From positions 124,001 to 188,000 of the forward strand of contig NZ_JAFIDN010000001.1 in NCBI RefSeq assembly GCF_017921895.1: a stretch of 64,000 nucleotides of DNA. The letters run 5' to 3'. This document shows, in pieces, positions 43,540 to 54,373 of this stretch. The stretch's first letter is position 1; each line of letters starts with the position of its first letter. This DNA comes from Natronogracilivirga saccharolytica (GTDB lineage: Bacteria; Bacteroidota; Rhodothermia; Balneolales; Natronogracilivirgulaceae). Below the pieces are notes generated by a model. That model saw nothing but the letters and a program-made list of their open reading frames with translations, was not told the origin of the DNA and made no database searches. A program made the position numbers and the translations under genes.

Positions 43540-45210
43540 CTATCCTAACTCGGTCCATCGCTGCGCAATCGGCAGTCTGCGGCCTGAGCCAAAAGCTTTT
43601 GAACTCACCCGGATACCCGGTGCAGCCTGTCTGCGCTTGTATTCGTTGCCATCCACCTTTCGGATGACATCCCGCACGGTTTCTTCATGGTAACCTTTTT
43701 GTACTATGTGTTCTGCCGGCATCTGATCTTCAATATAGGCCTTGAGGATGCCGTCCAGAATATCATACGGAGGGAGCGAGTCGGTGTCTTTCTGATCGGG
43801 CCGCAGCTCCGCACTGGGAGGTTTGGATATTGTGTTTTCCGGAATGATCTCACGGCCGAAAAACTGGTCGTTCAGCCAGCGGGAAATCGCATAAACTTCG
43901 GTTTTATAGATATCAGAAAGGATGGAAAGACCACCTGCCATGTCACCGTAAAGGGTACAGTACCCTACAGCAAGTTCAGATTTGTTACCGGTATTGAGCA
44001 GCATGTTTCCTAATTTGTTTGATATTCCCATCAGCAGCGCCCCGCGCGCCCGGCTCTGGAGGTTCTCTTCTGCAACTCCGAATTCGCTGTCGCCGAAAAC
44101 GGGTTGAAGTGTGCTGATAAACGCCTGATATATATCGGCAATTGGCAATTCGTAGAAGGGTATCCCGAGGTTGGAAGCGAGTACTTCAGAGTCTGTCACA
44201 CTGCCTGATGATGAAAACTCCGAGGGCATGGTCACGCCCATCACATTTTCTTTTCCCAGAGCCCGGGTTGCAATGACGGCAGCCAGGGCAGAATCAATGC
44301 CACCACTCAGTCCCATTACCACCCGGTCCGGCATTCCGCTTTTGACGACATAGTCTTTGAGACCAAGCACAAGCGCATGAAACAATCGCTCTTCCGTGCC
44401 GGGAATCGGTGCAACGGAGGAGCCGGTATAACTGATATCAGGTGACCCTGACCAAGTGAAATCACCATGGTCTTCCTCAAATGTCGCCAGTCTGGTTATC
44501 AAATTGCCTTCAGCACTGAATACAGAACTGATGCCGTCAAAAACAATTTCGGTATTTGCTCCAACCTGATTCGCATAAATGACCGGAATGTTCAGCCTGC
44601 GGGCATGCCGTGCCAGCATATCTTCCCGCATCTCGGGTTTTCTTTTGGTGAAGGGGGATGCGGCGATGTTAATGAGCACCTGTGCCCCTTTCTCCCTTAG
44701 TTCGACAGCAGGGTCACATTTGTAAGTATGATAGTTATACTCATTCTGATTGTTCCAGATATCTTCACAAATAGTGATACCCCATTTAAAACCGGCCCAT
44801 TCGGTGACGTGGATATTGTTTCCGGGTTCAAAATACCGGAACTCATCAAACACATCATAGGTCGGAAGCAGGGTTTTGTGAACGCGGCCGGCAGTTTCTC
44901 CCTGATGTGCAAGTATGGCTGTGTTGTATATTGGCCTCCCGTGTCCGGATTCATTCGGGGTAACAGTTCCAAAAAGCAGGCCTGTGCTTCCGGTACTTTC
45001 GATGATCCGGTCATTCTGGGAAAATACGGCATTCAGAAATGATCTTCTTTCGAGCAGATCCATCGGCGGATACCCGCAAACAACAAGCTCCGGCAGAACA
45101 AGAAGGTCCACACTGTCAGCTTCGGCTTTTTCAAGAGCTCTGAGTACAGCGTCTGCATTGCTTTTGATGTCACCGACCACAACATTTATCTGCTGAATCC
45201 GGATATTCAT
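43540..45210 (-). CDS. nadE: Glutamine-dependent NAD+ synthase
   Basis: NadE amidates nicotinic acid adenine dinucleotide to NAD+. The 556-aa protein joins an N-terminal nitrilase-type glutaminase (Glu in LLVLPELVVCGYPP, Lys in VHKTLLPTYDVFDE, Cys in GITICEDIWN) to a C-terminal synthetase with the P-loop GLSGGIDSALAA. The domain for ammonia channelling lies between. This longer form uses glutamine rather than free ammonia. It is the first gene of the long minus-strand block and has a good Bacteroidota-type promoter. Confidence 0.96.
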   Translation of the reverse strand: MNIRIQQINVVVGDIKSNADAVLRALEKAEADSVDLLVLPELVVCGYPPMDLLERRSFLNAVFSQNDRIIESTGSTGLLFGTVTPNESGHGRPIYNTAILAHQGETAGRVHKTLLPTYDVFDEFRYFEPGNNIHVTEWAGFKWGITICEDIWNNQNEYNYHTYKCDPAVELREKGAQVLINIAASPFTKRKPEMREDMLARHARRLNIPVIYANQVGANTEIVFDGISSVFSAEGNLITRLATFEEDHGDFTWSGSPDISYTGSSVAPIPGTEERLFHALVLGLKDYVVKSGMPDRVVMGLSGGIDSALAAVIATRALGKENVMGVTMPSEFSSSGSVTDSEVLASNLGIPFYELPIADIYQAFISTLQPVFGDSEFGVAEENLQSRARGALLMGISNKLGNMLLNTGNKSELAVGYCTLYGDMAGGLSILSDIYKTEVYAISRWLNDQFFGREIIPENTISKPPSAELRPDQKDTDSLPPYDILDGILKAYIEDQMPAEHIVQKGYHEETVRDVIRKVDGNEYKRRQAAPGIRVSSKAFGSGRRLPIAQRWTELG

Positions 45211-45293
45211 GAAATAAAGAAAAATTATGTATTATGGGTTAGCAGAAGGTAAAAAAAGAACAAAAACTCATCTGCAATCATTTATTAAGATGT

Positions 45294-45324
45294 AAAAGAT
45301 ACTTCCGTGCCTGCAGTGGTCAAA
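45294..45324 (-). promoter_or_regulatory. Candidate Bacteroidota-type promoter of nadE
   Basis: On the minus strand TTTG (45324-45321), 19 nt, then TATCTTTT (45301-45294), 7 of 8 to TAnnTTTG. The start would be near 45287, leaving a leader of about 77 nt. Confidence 0.4.
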
Positions 45325-45328
45325 ATTC

Positions 45329-45778
45329 ATGAGGAAAAAAGTAGCTGACGAAATCACCATAAGCCGGGACGGCTTTCTGTTCATAAAGGAAGTCAGAAAA
45401 CTCAACAACCTTGTCTTCAGGGAGAAGCGCCTGATCAACCGGCTGGATCATGACCCGCTGATTTTTTTGACTGCCCACTGCCAGGGAGAGCTGGCCGGTT
45501 TCAAAATCGGATATGCTCAAAGCCCCAGGATTTTTTATTCGGCTAAAGGGGCTACCTCGCCCTTGTACCGCAGACAGGGAGTGGCCACGAAACTGCTTTT
45601 TGAAATGATGCGTGAAGCTGCGGCTATGGGTTTCACGGAACTTCATTACGACACGTTCCCGGCAATATATCCGGGGATGGTTGTTTTGGGACTCAGGCAC
45701 GGATATAAATTCAAAAAAATGCATTGGAATCCGGAATACAATGACTTCCAGCTGCGGCTGGGCCGGGCATTAAGATAA
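45329..45778 (+). CDS. GNAT family N-acetyltransferase
   Basis: This 149-aa protein has the acetyl-CoA-binding motif A in RRQGVATKLLFEMMREA (about 83-99), preceded by beta strands (FKIGYA) and followed by MGFTELHYDT. The C-terminal RHGYKFKKMHWN is the usual GNAT 'G-F/Y' ending. The substrate is unknown. It lies alone, divergent from nadE and convergent with the Nudix gene (5 bp between stops). A link to the KamA-family enzyme (as in beta-lysine acetylation) is not supported by distance or order. Confidence 0.85.
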   Translation: MRKKVADEITISRDGFLFIKEVRKLNNLVFREKRLINRLDHDPLIFLTAHCQGELAGFKIGYAQSPRIFYSAKGATSPLYRRQGVATKLLFEMMREAAAMGFTELHYDTFPAIYPGMVVLGLRHGYKFKKMHWNPEYNDFQLRLGRALR

Positions 45779-45783
45779 AACTG

Positions 45784-46260
45784 TCAAATGAACCCGGGCA
45801 ATTCTTTTTGTCTTTCAGGATCGGACAGGTCTTCAGCAAATCCGTTTCGAAGGTATTCGGGAAATATGTCACTGCGGCCGAGCCGGTCAAAGGGGATAAA
45901 GTCAGCACCCCTGATAATCTGCTGCTCTTTGCTGTACTCCGGATCTACGCCTGCAACCGGTTCACCGGCTTTGTAATGGCAAAAAAAGTAAAACTCAACA
46001 GCATGGATGCCGGTTGCATGAACTTCTTGCAGATACCAAAGAGGTCCGGCTTCCACAGTAACACCTGTCTCTTCTTTTATTTCCCGGACAAGTGCGCCGT
46101 GCAATGTTTCTCCAAAGCCAAGACCGCCGCCCGGCGGCATCCAGATCAGTTCATTCGTTACCGGCGAGTGCAGGTTTACCATCAGCAGGGCCTGATCCCT
46201 GACCACAAGACCATTTACTCTGACCCGCACCCTATTCCGAATATCATCATCCACCGGCAT
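45784..46260 (-). CDS. Nudix hydrolase
   Basis: The Nudix box is perfect: G-x5-E-x7-REUxEExGU in GGLGFGETLHGALVREIKEE plus TGV (about 42-64). The 158-aa protein thus hydrolyses a nucleoside diphosphate linked to another moiety; the substrate cannot be told. It follows pyrG by 1 bp on the same strand, so the two are cotranscribed. A role in cleaning up modified nucleotides, near CTP synthase, is only a guess. Confidence 0.9.
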   Translation of the reverse strand: MPVDDDIRNRVRVRVNGLVVRDQALLMVNLHSPVTNELIWMPPGGGLGFGETLHGALVREIKEETGVTVEAGPLWYLQEVHATGIHAVEFYFFCHYKAGEPVAGVDPEYSKEQQIIRGADFIPFDRLGRSDIFPEYLRNGFAEDLSDPERQKELPGFI

Positions 46261-46261
46261 T

Positions 46262-48019
<1,758 letters not shown>

Positions 48020-48331
48020 TCAGCGGCTGTTCAGGTACTCGATGGCCTGCTGCAACTGCCGTTTCTGGTAATTGACTGATACCAGGTTGAGTACAAATAC
48101 GGTTATCAATACCCAGAAAACCCATGAGGACAGTTCGGTCATGTCGCTGAAAAACCAGTATGAAAAAAAAATCAGTGCCAGGATGTTTATGCCGGTGATA
48201 AACAGAAACCGGCGTTTCCGGTGTTCCAGTATGCGAACCTGGTCAGCTAAAGGTTTTCCGTCACGATCTTTGCCAACATGATAATCAAGCACCGTGTTGA
48301 TTCGGGTCAGCTCCTCATCCGTATAATTCAT
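48020..48331 (-). CDS. Small two-helix membrane protein (2TM-domain type)
   Basis: This 103-aa protein (ATG 48331; a GTG two codons earlier is possible) has two hydrophobic helices, FLFITGINILALIFFSYWFF and SSWVFWVLITVFVLNLVSV, flanked by charged cytoplasmic ends. It looks like the 2TM-domain group found as histidine-kinase-associated or stand-alone proteins in Bacteroidota. The function is unknown. It stands with a second small membrane protein just upstream (47 bp), probably in one transcript. Confidence 0.7.
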   Translation of the reverse strand: MNYTDEELTRINTVLDYHVGKDRDGKPLADQVRILEHRKRRFLFITGINILALIFFSYWFFSDMTELSSWVFWVLITVFVLNLVSVNYQKRQLQQAIEYLNSR

Positions 48332-48378
48332 GATCACAAATATCCGGTAAATGCCATTCCGGCAAGCAGTTTAAAAAA

Positions 48379-48720
48379 TTAATTCTGATTGCGAATCACA
48401 CGGATGATAGCCTTTTTTACGAGATTATCCATGCTTTTTCTGTCCCGCACCGTTTCATAAAACACCCAGAGTCCCACCATGGCACTCATACTTCCCAGCA
48501 GGCTGAGCACGGATGATATCCAGAAAGTGAAAACCTGCTCGGTCATGGAGACAAAAATGGCAAAAAAGCCGGTAATCATCATAAGGACGGAGGCGCCGAT
48601 ATGCAGCGGGTTAACACCTTTCAGACTTCGGACGGGCTGCTCTGTTCCGTCTGTTAACGAAACATCCCGGACCTTTCTGCGCTGGAATATATCTTCTGTT
48701 TTTTTGCTTCTTTTAATCAT
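48379..48720 (-). CDS. Small unknown membrane protein
   Basis: This 113-aa protein has two hydrophobic helices (about 43-62, HIGASVLMMITGFFAIFVSM, and 68-90) between a basic N terminus (MIKRSKKTEDIFQRRK) and a charged C terminus. I do not recognise a family. It lies divergent from rlmB with 132 bp between starts, and precedes the two-helix protein. Positive-inside charge at the N terminus places both ends in the cytoplasm. Confidence 0.65.
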   Translation of the reverse strand: MIKRSKKTEDIFQRRKVRDVSLTDGTEQPVRSLKGVNPLHIGASVLMMITGFFAIFVSMTEQVFTFWISSVLSLLGSMSAMVGLWVFYETVRDRKSMDNLVKKAIIRVIRNQN

Positions 48721-48852
48721 GGGGCTCTGTAACGGTATCGTTATCTTGATTAATCGTGCATCAGTTCTGGTTCCCGGAATCGATCATTTAAAAGCAGCAA
48801 TAACTTACATTAGCAACTATCTTAATAACTATCAAGCAAATTAAAACGATCC

Positions 48853-49602
48853 ATGAATTCCGAGCAATTTGTATACGGACGGAATGCAGTTCATGAACTG
48901 CTTGAACACCGGCCCGGCAACATATCGAAAATTTACATACGCAATAATGCCCAGGGACGTGCAATCCAGGATCTTGTGAATATGGCCTCCACGTCTCGTG
49001 TGCCGGTTCAGCGCGTTCCCGGGAAAAAACTGGCCGATATGGTCGGATCTGTTAATGATCAGGGTGTGGTTGCTTCTGTCAGTGAAGCTGCTTACATCGA
49101 GCTGGAAGACTGGCTTGAGCAATCGGACATCAGCCTGAATCCCGTAATACTTGCCCTTGATGAAATCGAGGATCCGCACAACTTTGGCGCCGTGGTCCGG
49201 ACGGCCCTGGCCTGCGGAATAGATGCGGTAATGGTGCCCAAGCACCGGCAGGCCCCCATGTCGGGAGGCGTTTTAAAAGCTTCCGCCGGGGCTATTCTGC
49301 GCATGCCGGTAATCCGGGTTGTCAATCTGAATCAGGCACTGATAACGTTGAAAAAAGCCGGGTTCTGGATACTTGGTACCGATATGGAGAGCGGAGATCC
49401 GTACTGGCATCAGGATTACAACATCCCGATGGTCGTGGTGCTCGGCAGTGAAGAGAAAGGGATACGAAAAAAGACAAAAGAGCATTGCGATATGTTTGTG
49501 CACATACCCATGCTCAATGATGTGGAATCGCTTAATGCCTCGGTAAGCAGCGCCCTTATCAGTTACGAAATATTACGACAAAGGCAGGCGAAACCAGAAT
49601 GA
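48853..49602 (+). CDS. rlmB: 23S rRNA (guanosine-2'-O-)-methyltransferase RlmB (TrmH/SpoU family)
   Basis: This 249-aa SPOUT methyltransferase likely modifies G2251 of 23S rRNA. It has the N-terminal L30-like substrate domain (VYGRNAVHELLEHRPGNISK) and the SpoU domain motifs LDEIEDPHNFGAVVRTA, VVLGSEEKGIRKK and HIPMLNDVESLNASVSSAL, whose trefoil knot binds SAM. Other TrmH-family targets are possible, but the N-terminal domain favours RlmB. Its 3' end overlaps the end of the convergent kinase-like gene by 30 bp. Confidence 0.92.
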   Translation: MNSEQFVYGRNAVHELLEHRPGNISKIYIRNNAQGRAIQDLVNMASTSRVPVQRVPGKKLADMVGSVNDQGVVASVSEAAYIELEDWLEQSDISLNPVILALDEIEDPHNFGAVVRTALACGIDAVMVPKHRQAPMSGGVLKASAGAILRMPVIRVVNLNQALITLKKAGFWILGTDMESGDPYWHQDYNIPMVVVLGSEEKGIRKKTKEHCDMFVHIPMLNDVESLNASVSSALISYEILRQRQAKPE

Positions 49603-50295
49603 GGGTGTTGCTCCGGATTCCTGGTCCACGCCATGATCGGCACCCAAAAACCGGAGAGCCGTATTTACGAATAAAAGGGCATAACCGCCCGGTTTCAGAA
49701 TGCCTTGTTCGGGCACCATGTTATTGCTGATGGTTTGCTCACCTGAGAATGCCTCAATGAGATTGGAGCGGAATGCCGTTTCCGGGGGAAAGAAAAGAAA
49801 CAGCAGCTTGCCGTTATCATCACTGACCCTGATATCTATCGTTTTTTTGTTGCCGGCAATGCTTAAGAACAAAGTGACCAGGTTATCCAGAACAAGCGTT
49901 ATCAGCTCCTCATCTCTTTTGACGGTATTTACATCACTTTCATACTCTAAATTGACATTCAGAGACTTTCCTCTGATAAATATCTCATTTCCGGATATGG
50001 TCTGCTCCAGCAGTTTCTTCACATGCACCCTGTCTTCCGATGCTTCATAAATACCATCTTCAATCTGATAGGCAAAGCCCCAGCTCTGAATGGTATTGAT
50101 AAGCTTTGAGGACGACAGGTGGATGTTCCTGCAATAATGCTTGAGATGATCCAGATCGTCTGCTGCATCCTTGTGCTCCGACTGAAGGTTTTCGATATCA
50201 TCGATAAGCAGCTCGGAATACATCATGGCATTACCGACCGGTGACTTCATGTCATGACAGATCTTGGCAACAAACTCAGGGGGTAAACGCTTCAT
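49573..50295 (-). CDS. Degenerate histidine-kinase-like protein (no sensor domain)
   Basis: The start is taken at ATG 50295 (240 aa). The protein begins directly with a HisKA-like H-box: VAKICHDMKSPVGNAMMYSE, His14, then a helical hairpin. The ATPase-like part is present in outline (about 100-240; strands and the final FWFRLPLS), but the N-box has lost its Mg-binding Asn (LDNLVTLFL), there is no DxGxG box, and the G2 box is GYAL instead of GLGL. ATP binding is therefore doubtful; it may be a pseudo-kinase, a phospho-transfer protein or a Spo0B/ChpT-like intermediate. There is no signal, membrane helix or response regulator next to it. Confidence 0.75.
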   Translation of the reverse strand: MKRLPPEFVAKICHDMKSPVGNAMMYSELLIDDIENLQSEHKDAADDLDHLKHYCRNIHLSSSKLINTIQSWGFAYQIEDGIYEASEDRVHVKKLLEQTISGNEIFIRGKSLNVNLEYESDVNTVKRDEELITLVLDNLVTLFLSIAGNKKTIDIRVSDDNGKLLFLFFPPETAFRSNLIEAFSGEQTISNNMVPEQGILKPGGYALLFVNTALRFLGADHGVDQESGATPSFWFRLPLS

Positions 50296-50395
50296 AATAG
50301 ATAACAACAGCAAATAATTATAACAGGACCGGCTTCTCCTGAACTGACATGTCAATAAGAGGAGAAAGAACCGGCCGCATTGTTACACAAAAAAA

Positions 50396-50827
50396 TCAGG
50401 ATTCGTTGGCCACAAGTTCGCTTTCAGCAAAAAAGTAGGCAGCTTCGATTTTTCCGTTTTCAACGGAATCGGATCCATGAACAATATTTTCACCTACACT
50501 GTCTGCAAACTCTTTTCTGACCGTCCCTTCAGCAGCTTCGGCAGGATTCGTGGCTCCGATCAGAGCACGGAAGTCTTCAATGGCGTTTTCTTTTTCGAGT
50601 ACGACGGGAACACACGGGCCGCTGCTCATAAAATCCGTCAGTTCATCGAAAAAAGGCCGCTCTTTGTGCACAGCATAAAAACCACCCGCCGTCTGCTTGG
50701 TGAGCCGGGTCATCTTCATTGCCTTGACAGTGAAGCCGGCGTCCTGAATTCTGCGCAACACTTCACCAATGAGTCCCTTGCGTACACAATCGGGTTTGAG
50801 GATTGCCAATGTTCTTTGTCTGGCCAT
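50396..50827 (-). CDS. ndk: Nucleoside diphosphate kinase
   Basis: Ndk transfers the gamma phosphate between nucleoside triphosphates and diphosphates through a phospho-His. The start is ATG 50827 (143 aa), where the family begins ([13 protein letters not shown]); the frame is open 123 bp further but without homology. The catalytic His117 is in ENIVHGSDS, and the [13 protein letters not shown] segment is typical. It lies between the kinase-like gene and pgk on the same strand. Confidence 0.96.
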   Translation of the reverse strand: MARQRTLAILKPDCVRKGLIGEVLRRIQDAGFTVKAMKMTRLTKQTAGGFYAVHKERPFFDELTDFMSSGPCVPVVLEKENAIEDFRALIGATNPAEAAEGTVRKEFADSVGENIVHGSDSVENGKIEAAYFFAESELVANES

Positions 50828-50986
50828 AATAAGTAGTGTTTTAATTGGTATTTCTTTTTTTCCGGAAGGATGTTTTCCAGTTGATTTCAGAGAAAGCTTA
50901 AGATAAAAAAGTGCCGGATCAACACAATTGCGTGTTTTTTTCCGGCACATGTTAAGATAACCTTTGCAGGCACCAGTCAGCAGCTG

Positions 50987-52180
50987 CTATTTATCTGTGA
51001 GACTGGCAATACCCGGAAGTTCAATGCCTTCCAGATACTCGAGACTTGCTCCGCCACCAGTCGAAACGTGGGAAACTTTGTCCTCAAGACCTGCCTTTTT
51101 AATGGCAGATGCGGAGTCACCGCCTCCTATAATCGTGATTGCTCCGTTTTCAGTAGCTGTGCTCATAGCTCCTGCAACGGCAAAGGTACCCTTGGCGAAT
51201 GCATCCATTTCGAAAACGCCCATCGGACCATTCCAGATTACGGTTTTGGCATCCTTGATTTCATCGCCAAAAAGCTCAGCAGACTTCGGACCGATATCCA
51301 TCGCCATCCAGCCATCCTCGATGCCGTCCTGAGCTACCGTTTTGGTCTCGGTGTCTTCCTTGAACTCGCGTCCGACAATAGAGTCTACAGGCAGCATAAT
51401 GTTAACATTATTGGATTTGGCTTTTTCGAGCAGTGTACCTGCAAGCTCAACCTTGTCCTCCTCAAGCAGCGAATTGCCAATCGGCAGGCCCTGAGCCTTG
51501 TAGAATGTATAGGTCATTCCGCCGCCGATGATAATGGTATTCACTTTTGTGATCAGGTTTTCAATCACTCCGATTTTGTCCGAAACCTTGGCTCCGCCCA
51601 GTACGGCAACAAACGGTCTCTTCGGATTTTCAACGCTGTTCTGAAGATATTCAATCTCCTTTTGCAGCAGGTATCCGGCGGCAGCCGGCTGCAGATGCTC
51701 CGTTATACCGGCTACAGAACTGTGCGCACGATGGCTGCTTCCAAAGGCGTCGTTGACAAAAATGTCTCCATGTTCTGCCAGCTGCTTGGAGAATCCGGGG
51801 TCATTCTTGGTTTCTTCCGGATGGAACCGGACATTTTCCAGCACAACGATTTCACCGGCTTTCGCGGCTTCAACCGCTTTTCGGGCCTGATCACCGATGC
51901 AGTCTTCACCGAAATGCACATTGCAGGAGACCAGCGACTGCAAGTGACCGGCCACCGGCTTGAGGCTGAATTCGGGTTTGCGTTCACCCTTCGGGCGTCC
52001 GAGATGACTCAGCAGAACAAGCTTGCCGCCTGCTTCAATTACATGATTTATGCTGGGCAGAGCCTGTCTGATCCGGTTGTCGTCACCGATCACGCCATCT
52101 TTAATCGGTACGTTGAAATCAACGCGCATAACGACCGTCTTTCCTTTCAAGTCCAGGTCTTTAAGAGATAATTTTGTCAT
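50987..52180 (-). CDS. pgk: Phosphoglycerate kinase
   Basis: Pgk makes ATP from 1,3-bisphosphoglycerate in glycolysis. The 397-aa protein has the signature [14 protein letters not shown], the substrate Arg/His segment [29 protein letters not shown] and the nucleotide-binding [16 protein letters not shown]. Length and both domains are complete. It is divergent from the cysteine desulfurase gene with 151 bp between starts. No other glycolytic gene is adjacent. Confidence 0.97.
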   Translation of the reverse strand: MTKLSLKDLDLKGKTVVMRVDFNVPIKDGVIGDDNRIRQALPSINHVIEAGGKLVLLSHLGRPKGERKPEFSLKPVAGHLQSLVSCNVHFGEDCIGDQARKAVEAAKAGEIVVLENVRFHPEETKNDPGFSKQLAEHGDIFVNDAFGSSHRAHSSVAGITEHLQPAAAGYLLQKEIEYLQNSVENPKRPFVAVLGGAKVSDKIGVIENLITKVNTIIIGGGMTYTFYKAQGLPIGNSLLEEDKVELAGTLLEKAKSNNVNIMLPVDSIVGREFKEDTETKTVAQDGIEDGWMAMDIGPKSAELFGDEIKDAKTVIWNGPMGVFEMDAFAKGTFAVAGAMSTATENGAITIIGGGDSASAIKKAGLEDKVSHVSTGGGASLEYLEGIELPGIASLTDK

Positions 52181-52331
52181 TGTGAATGATTCCTTTTGAT
52201 TTAACCGTTATTTTACTTCACCTTGATAATATACTATGATGATGTATTCTTTATGAAAAACCCGCTGAGGTATATTACAAATCACTCAAAAATAAAAGAA
52301 TTACACATCATTATTAAATCATGAATCAATC

Positions 52332-53498
52332 ATGAACACCATATATCTGGATAATGCCGCCACTTCTCCGCTTGATGAACATGTCGCCGGTACGATGGAG
52401 CCGTTTCTGAAATCAGATTACGGGAACGCATCGTCCATTCATCACATGGGGCGCAAATCAAGTGTAGCCGTTGAAACATGGCGTGAAAAAATTGCAAAAA
52501 TTATCGGTGCCCGGTCTTCAGAGATCATATTTACAAGCGGCGGTACCGAAAGCAACAACTCGGCCATTTTCGGATTGCTTGAGAACCGCACCGGCAAACA
52601 GATTGTCACAGCCCGAACCGAACACAATGCGGTGTTATACCCGGCAGAACATGCCCGGAAAATGGGCTATGAAATTATTTTTGCCGACATTGATGAGACC
52701 GGGAAAGTTACACCGGAAGCACTTCGGAAAGTCATCAGCAAAGACACGGCTCTTGTCAGCCTGATGCATGTTAATAATGAAACCGGGGTCATTAACCCTG
52801 TCCCCGAACTGGCATCCATCTGCAAAGAACACGATGTGCCGATGCATTGCGATGCCGTTCAGGCGGTTGGTAAAATCCCGGTCAATGTCGACGAGCTTGG
52901 CGTGGATCTGCTTTCGATGAGTGCGCATAAATTCCATGGCCCCAAAGGTGCCGGTGCACTCTACGTGCGGGGCGGCGCTCCATGGTCAGCCTGGATGCAC
53001 GGCGGTTCACAGGAACGCGGGCGCCGTGGAGGGACACTCAATGTGCCCGGAGTTGCAGGTATGGGAAAAGCTCTTGAAGTTGCCGCTGACGGAATGAGTG
53101 ATCACATATCACATATCAGGGATCTGCACCAACGCCTTTATTCCGGACTTTCAGAAAAATTTGGTGATCTTGTCCGTTTCAACGGTGACCCTGAAAACGG
53201 AATACCGCACATCCTGAGTGTAACGGTAACCGATTCGGGCTACAAACCGCTTGACGGCGAAATGCTGCTGCTAAACCTGGACATTGAAGGTATCTGCTGT
53301 TCCAATGGATCTGCATGCACTTCGGGAACCATCAAACCCTCCCACGTGATGCTTGCTCTTGGAATGAGCGAAGAGCTGGCAAAATCAACCCTGCGCTTCA
53401 GTCTTGGTAAGTACAATACACCGGAAGAAATGGACCGGACGGTTGAAGCGCTTTTTGAAATAGTAACCAGACACTCCGACTCCGTGCCCAGTTTGTGA
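52332..53498 (+). CDS. Cysteine desulfurase (NifS/IscS family)
   Basis: The enzyme takes sulfur from cysteine for Fe-S clusters or tRNA thiolation, with PLP. The 388-aa protein starts with IYLDNAATSPLDEHV, has the PLP Lys in SMSAHKFHGPKG and the catalytic Cys in CCSNGSACTSG with the Ser-rich class I loop of the IscS type (short SSGSAC-like active loop rather than SufS). No iscU, iscA or mnmA gene is adjacent, so the acceptor is unknown. A perfect hairpin follows the stop. Confidence 0.95.
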   Translation: MNTIYLDNAATSPLDEHVAGTMEPFLKSDYGNASSIHHMGRKSSVAVETWREKIAKIIGARSSEIIFTSGGTESNNSAIFGLLENRTGKQIVTARTEHNAVLYPAEHARKMGYEIIFADIDETGKVTPEALRKVISKDTALVSLMHVNNETGVINPVPELASICKEHDVPMHCDAVQAVGKIPVNVDELGVDLLSMSAHKFHGPKGAGALYVRGGAPWSAWMHGGSQERGRRGGTLNVPGVAGMGKALEVAADGMSDHISHIRDLHQRLYSGLSEKFGDLVRFNGDPENGIPHILSVTVTDSGYKPLDGEMLLLNLDIEGICCSNGSACTSGTIKPSHVMLALGMSEELAKSTLRFSLGKYNTPEEMDRTVEALFEIVTRHSDSVPSL

Positions 53499-53499
53499 A

Positions 53500-53524
53500 C
53501 TGTGATCTCAGAGGGAGATCACAG
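53500..53524. terminator. Bidirectional terminator between the desulfurase gene and ppa
   Basis: CTGTGATCTC and GAGATCACAG form a perfect 10-bp stem with a 5-nt loop in the 36-bp gap between two convergent genes. There is no U run, but position and symmetry point to termination from both sides. Confidence 0.65.
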
Positions 53525-53534
53525 GTTATCTGCG

Positions 53535-54041
53535 TCAGGCTGATTTTTTACTCTTCTTGAACCGGTCCCTGCAGTCCTGAATGATATTTTCAGCAACTTC
53601 CAGGCCATACCATCCGTCGGTCCCTGTTTTTTTGTCTTCAAGATCCTTGTAGACCTGAAAGAAATGCTCGATTTCATGAAGCATGTGGGGAGGAGCTTCA
53701 CTCAGTGAATTAATGTGGTTCCAGAGCGGGTCCTTGACCGGGACACAGAGTATTTTTTCATCCGGGCCCTTTTCATCCCACATTTTAAACATGCCGATTG
53801 GTTTGGCCTCGATCATGCAGCCGGGAAATGTAGGCTCTGTCACAAGCACAAGAGCATCCAGGGCATCACCGTCCAGAGCCAGGGTATCCGGTATAAAACC
53901 GTAATCACTTGGATAGTGGACAGATGAGAAAAGCATCCGGTCAAAACTGATCAGCCCTGTTTTCTTGTCATATTCATACTTGTTACGGCTTCCTTTGGGA
54001 ATTTCGATCATCACCGTGATGACGCTGTTGTTTACTGTCAT
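53535..54041 (-). CDS. ppa: Inorganic pyrophosphatase (soluble, family I)
   Basis: The enzyme hydrolyses pyrophosphate to drive biosynthesis. The 168-aa protein has IEIPKGSRNKYEYDKKTG, the metal-binding DGDALDALVL signature and the Asp of DEKGPDEKILCVP. The C terminus ends in a Lys/Ser-rich tail. It is convergent with the cysteine desulfurase gene and divergent from the Fur-family gene, 332 bp away. Confidence 0.96.
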   Translation of the reverse strand: MTVNNSVITVMIEIPKGSRNKYEYDKKTGLISFDRMLFSSVHYPSDYGFIPDTLALDGDALDALVLVTEPTFPGCMIEAKPIGMFKMWDEKGPDEKILCVPVKDPLWNHINSLSEAPPHMLHEIEHFFQVYKDLEDKKTGTDGWYGLEVAENIIQDCRDRFKKSKKSA

Positions 54042-54373
54042 AGATACGAACCTGCGTGATTTTTAAATATTCAGGAATGGGTTAAAGCTGTTTATATGTT
54101 ATTGGTTTTATACAGCACTCACCGAAGATATATTGTGCTGCATTGCTGAAATCAGCTGTGCTGAATATGCGTCACGTTTTAAAGCCGGTTTTATGAAACT
54201 GGACCGGTCTCCGACGGCTACTGTCAACTGATACCATACCAGCTACAATGCTGCTGTAACTACAAAAAATCGAAACAGAACGTTCACGCTGAATGCCTGA
54301 AAAAAGGTATATTACCATATTCTCTTTTAGCGTTATTTAAAACCGGACTCCCAAATAATACCACCGACTTATT
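54042..54373. other. Divergent intergenic region between ppa and the Fur-family gene (332 bp)
   Basis: The region holds no ORF, tRNA or strong hairpin. GTGCTG/CAGCAC is found three times (54114-54119, 54136-54141 and 54158-54163), two of them as an inverted pair, but this is weak. No classical Fur box was found. Confidence 0.45.

Noticed and set aside
45329-45778. GNAT protein as the acetyltransferase partner (AblB) of the KamA-family enzyme
   Set aside because: The genes lie about 38 kb apart with no shared operon, and the GNAT protein is shorter and not AblB-like.
51068-52171. 367-codon open frame on the plus strand
   Set aside because: It is antisense to pgk over its full length; an effect of codon use in a highly conserved gene.
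54042-54373. Fur box in front of the Fur-family gene
   Set aside because: No 19-bp GATAAT-type inverted repeat was found; the CAGCAC/GTGCTG pairs are too short and scattered.
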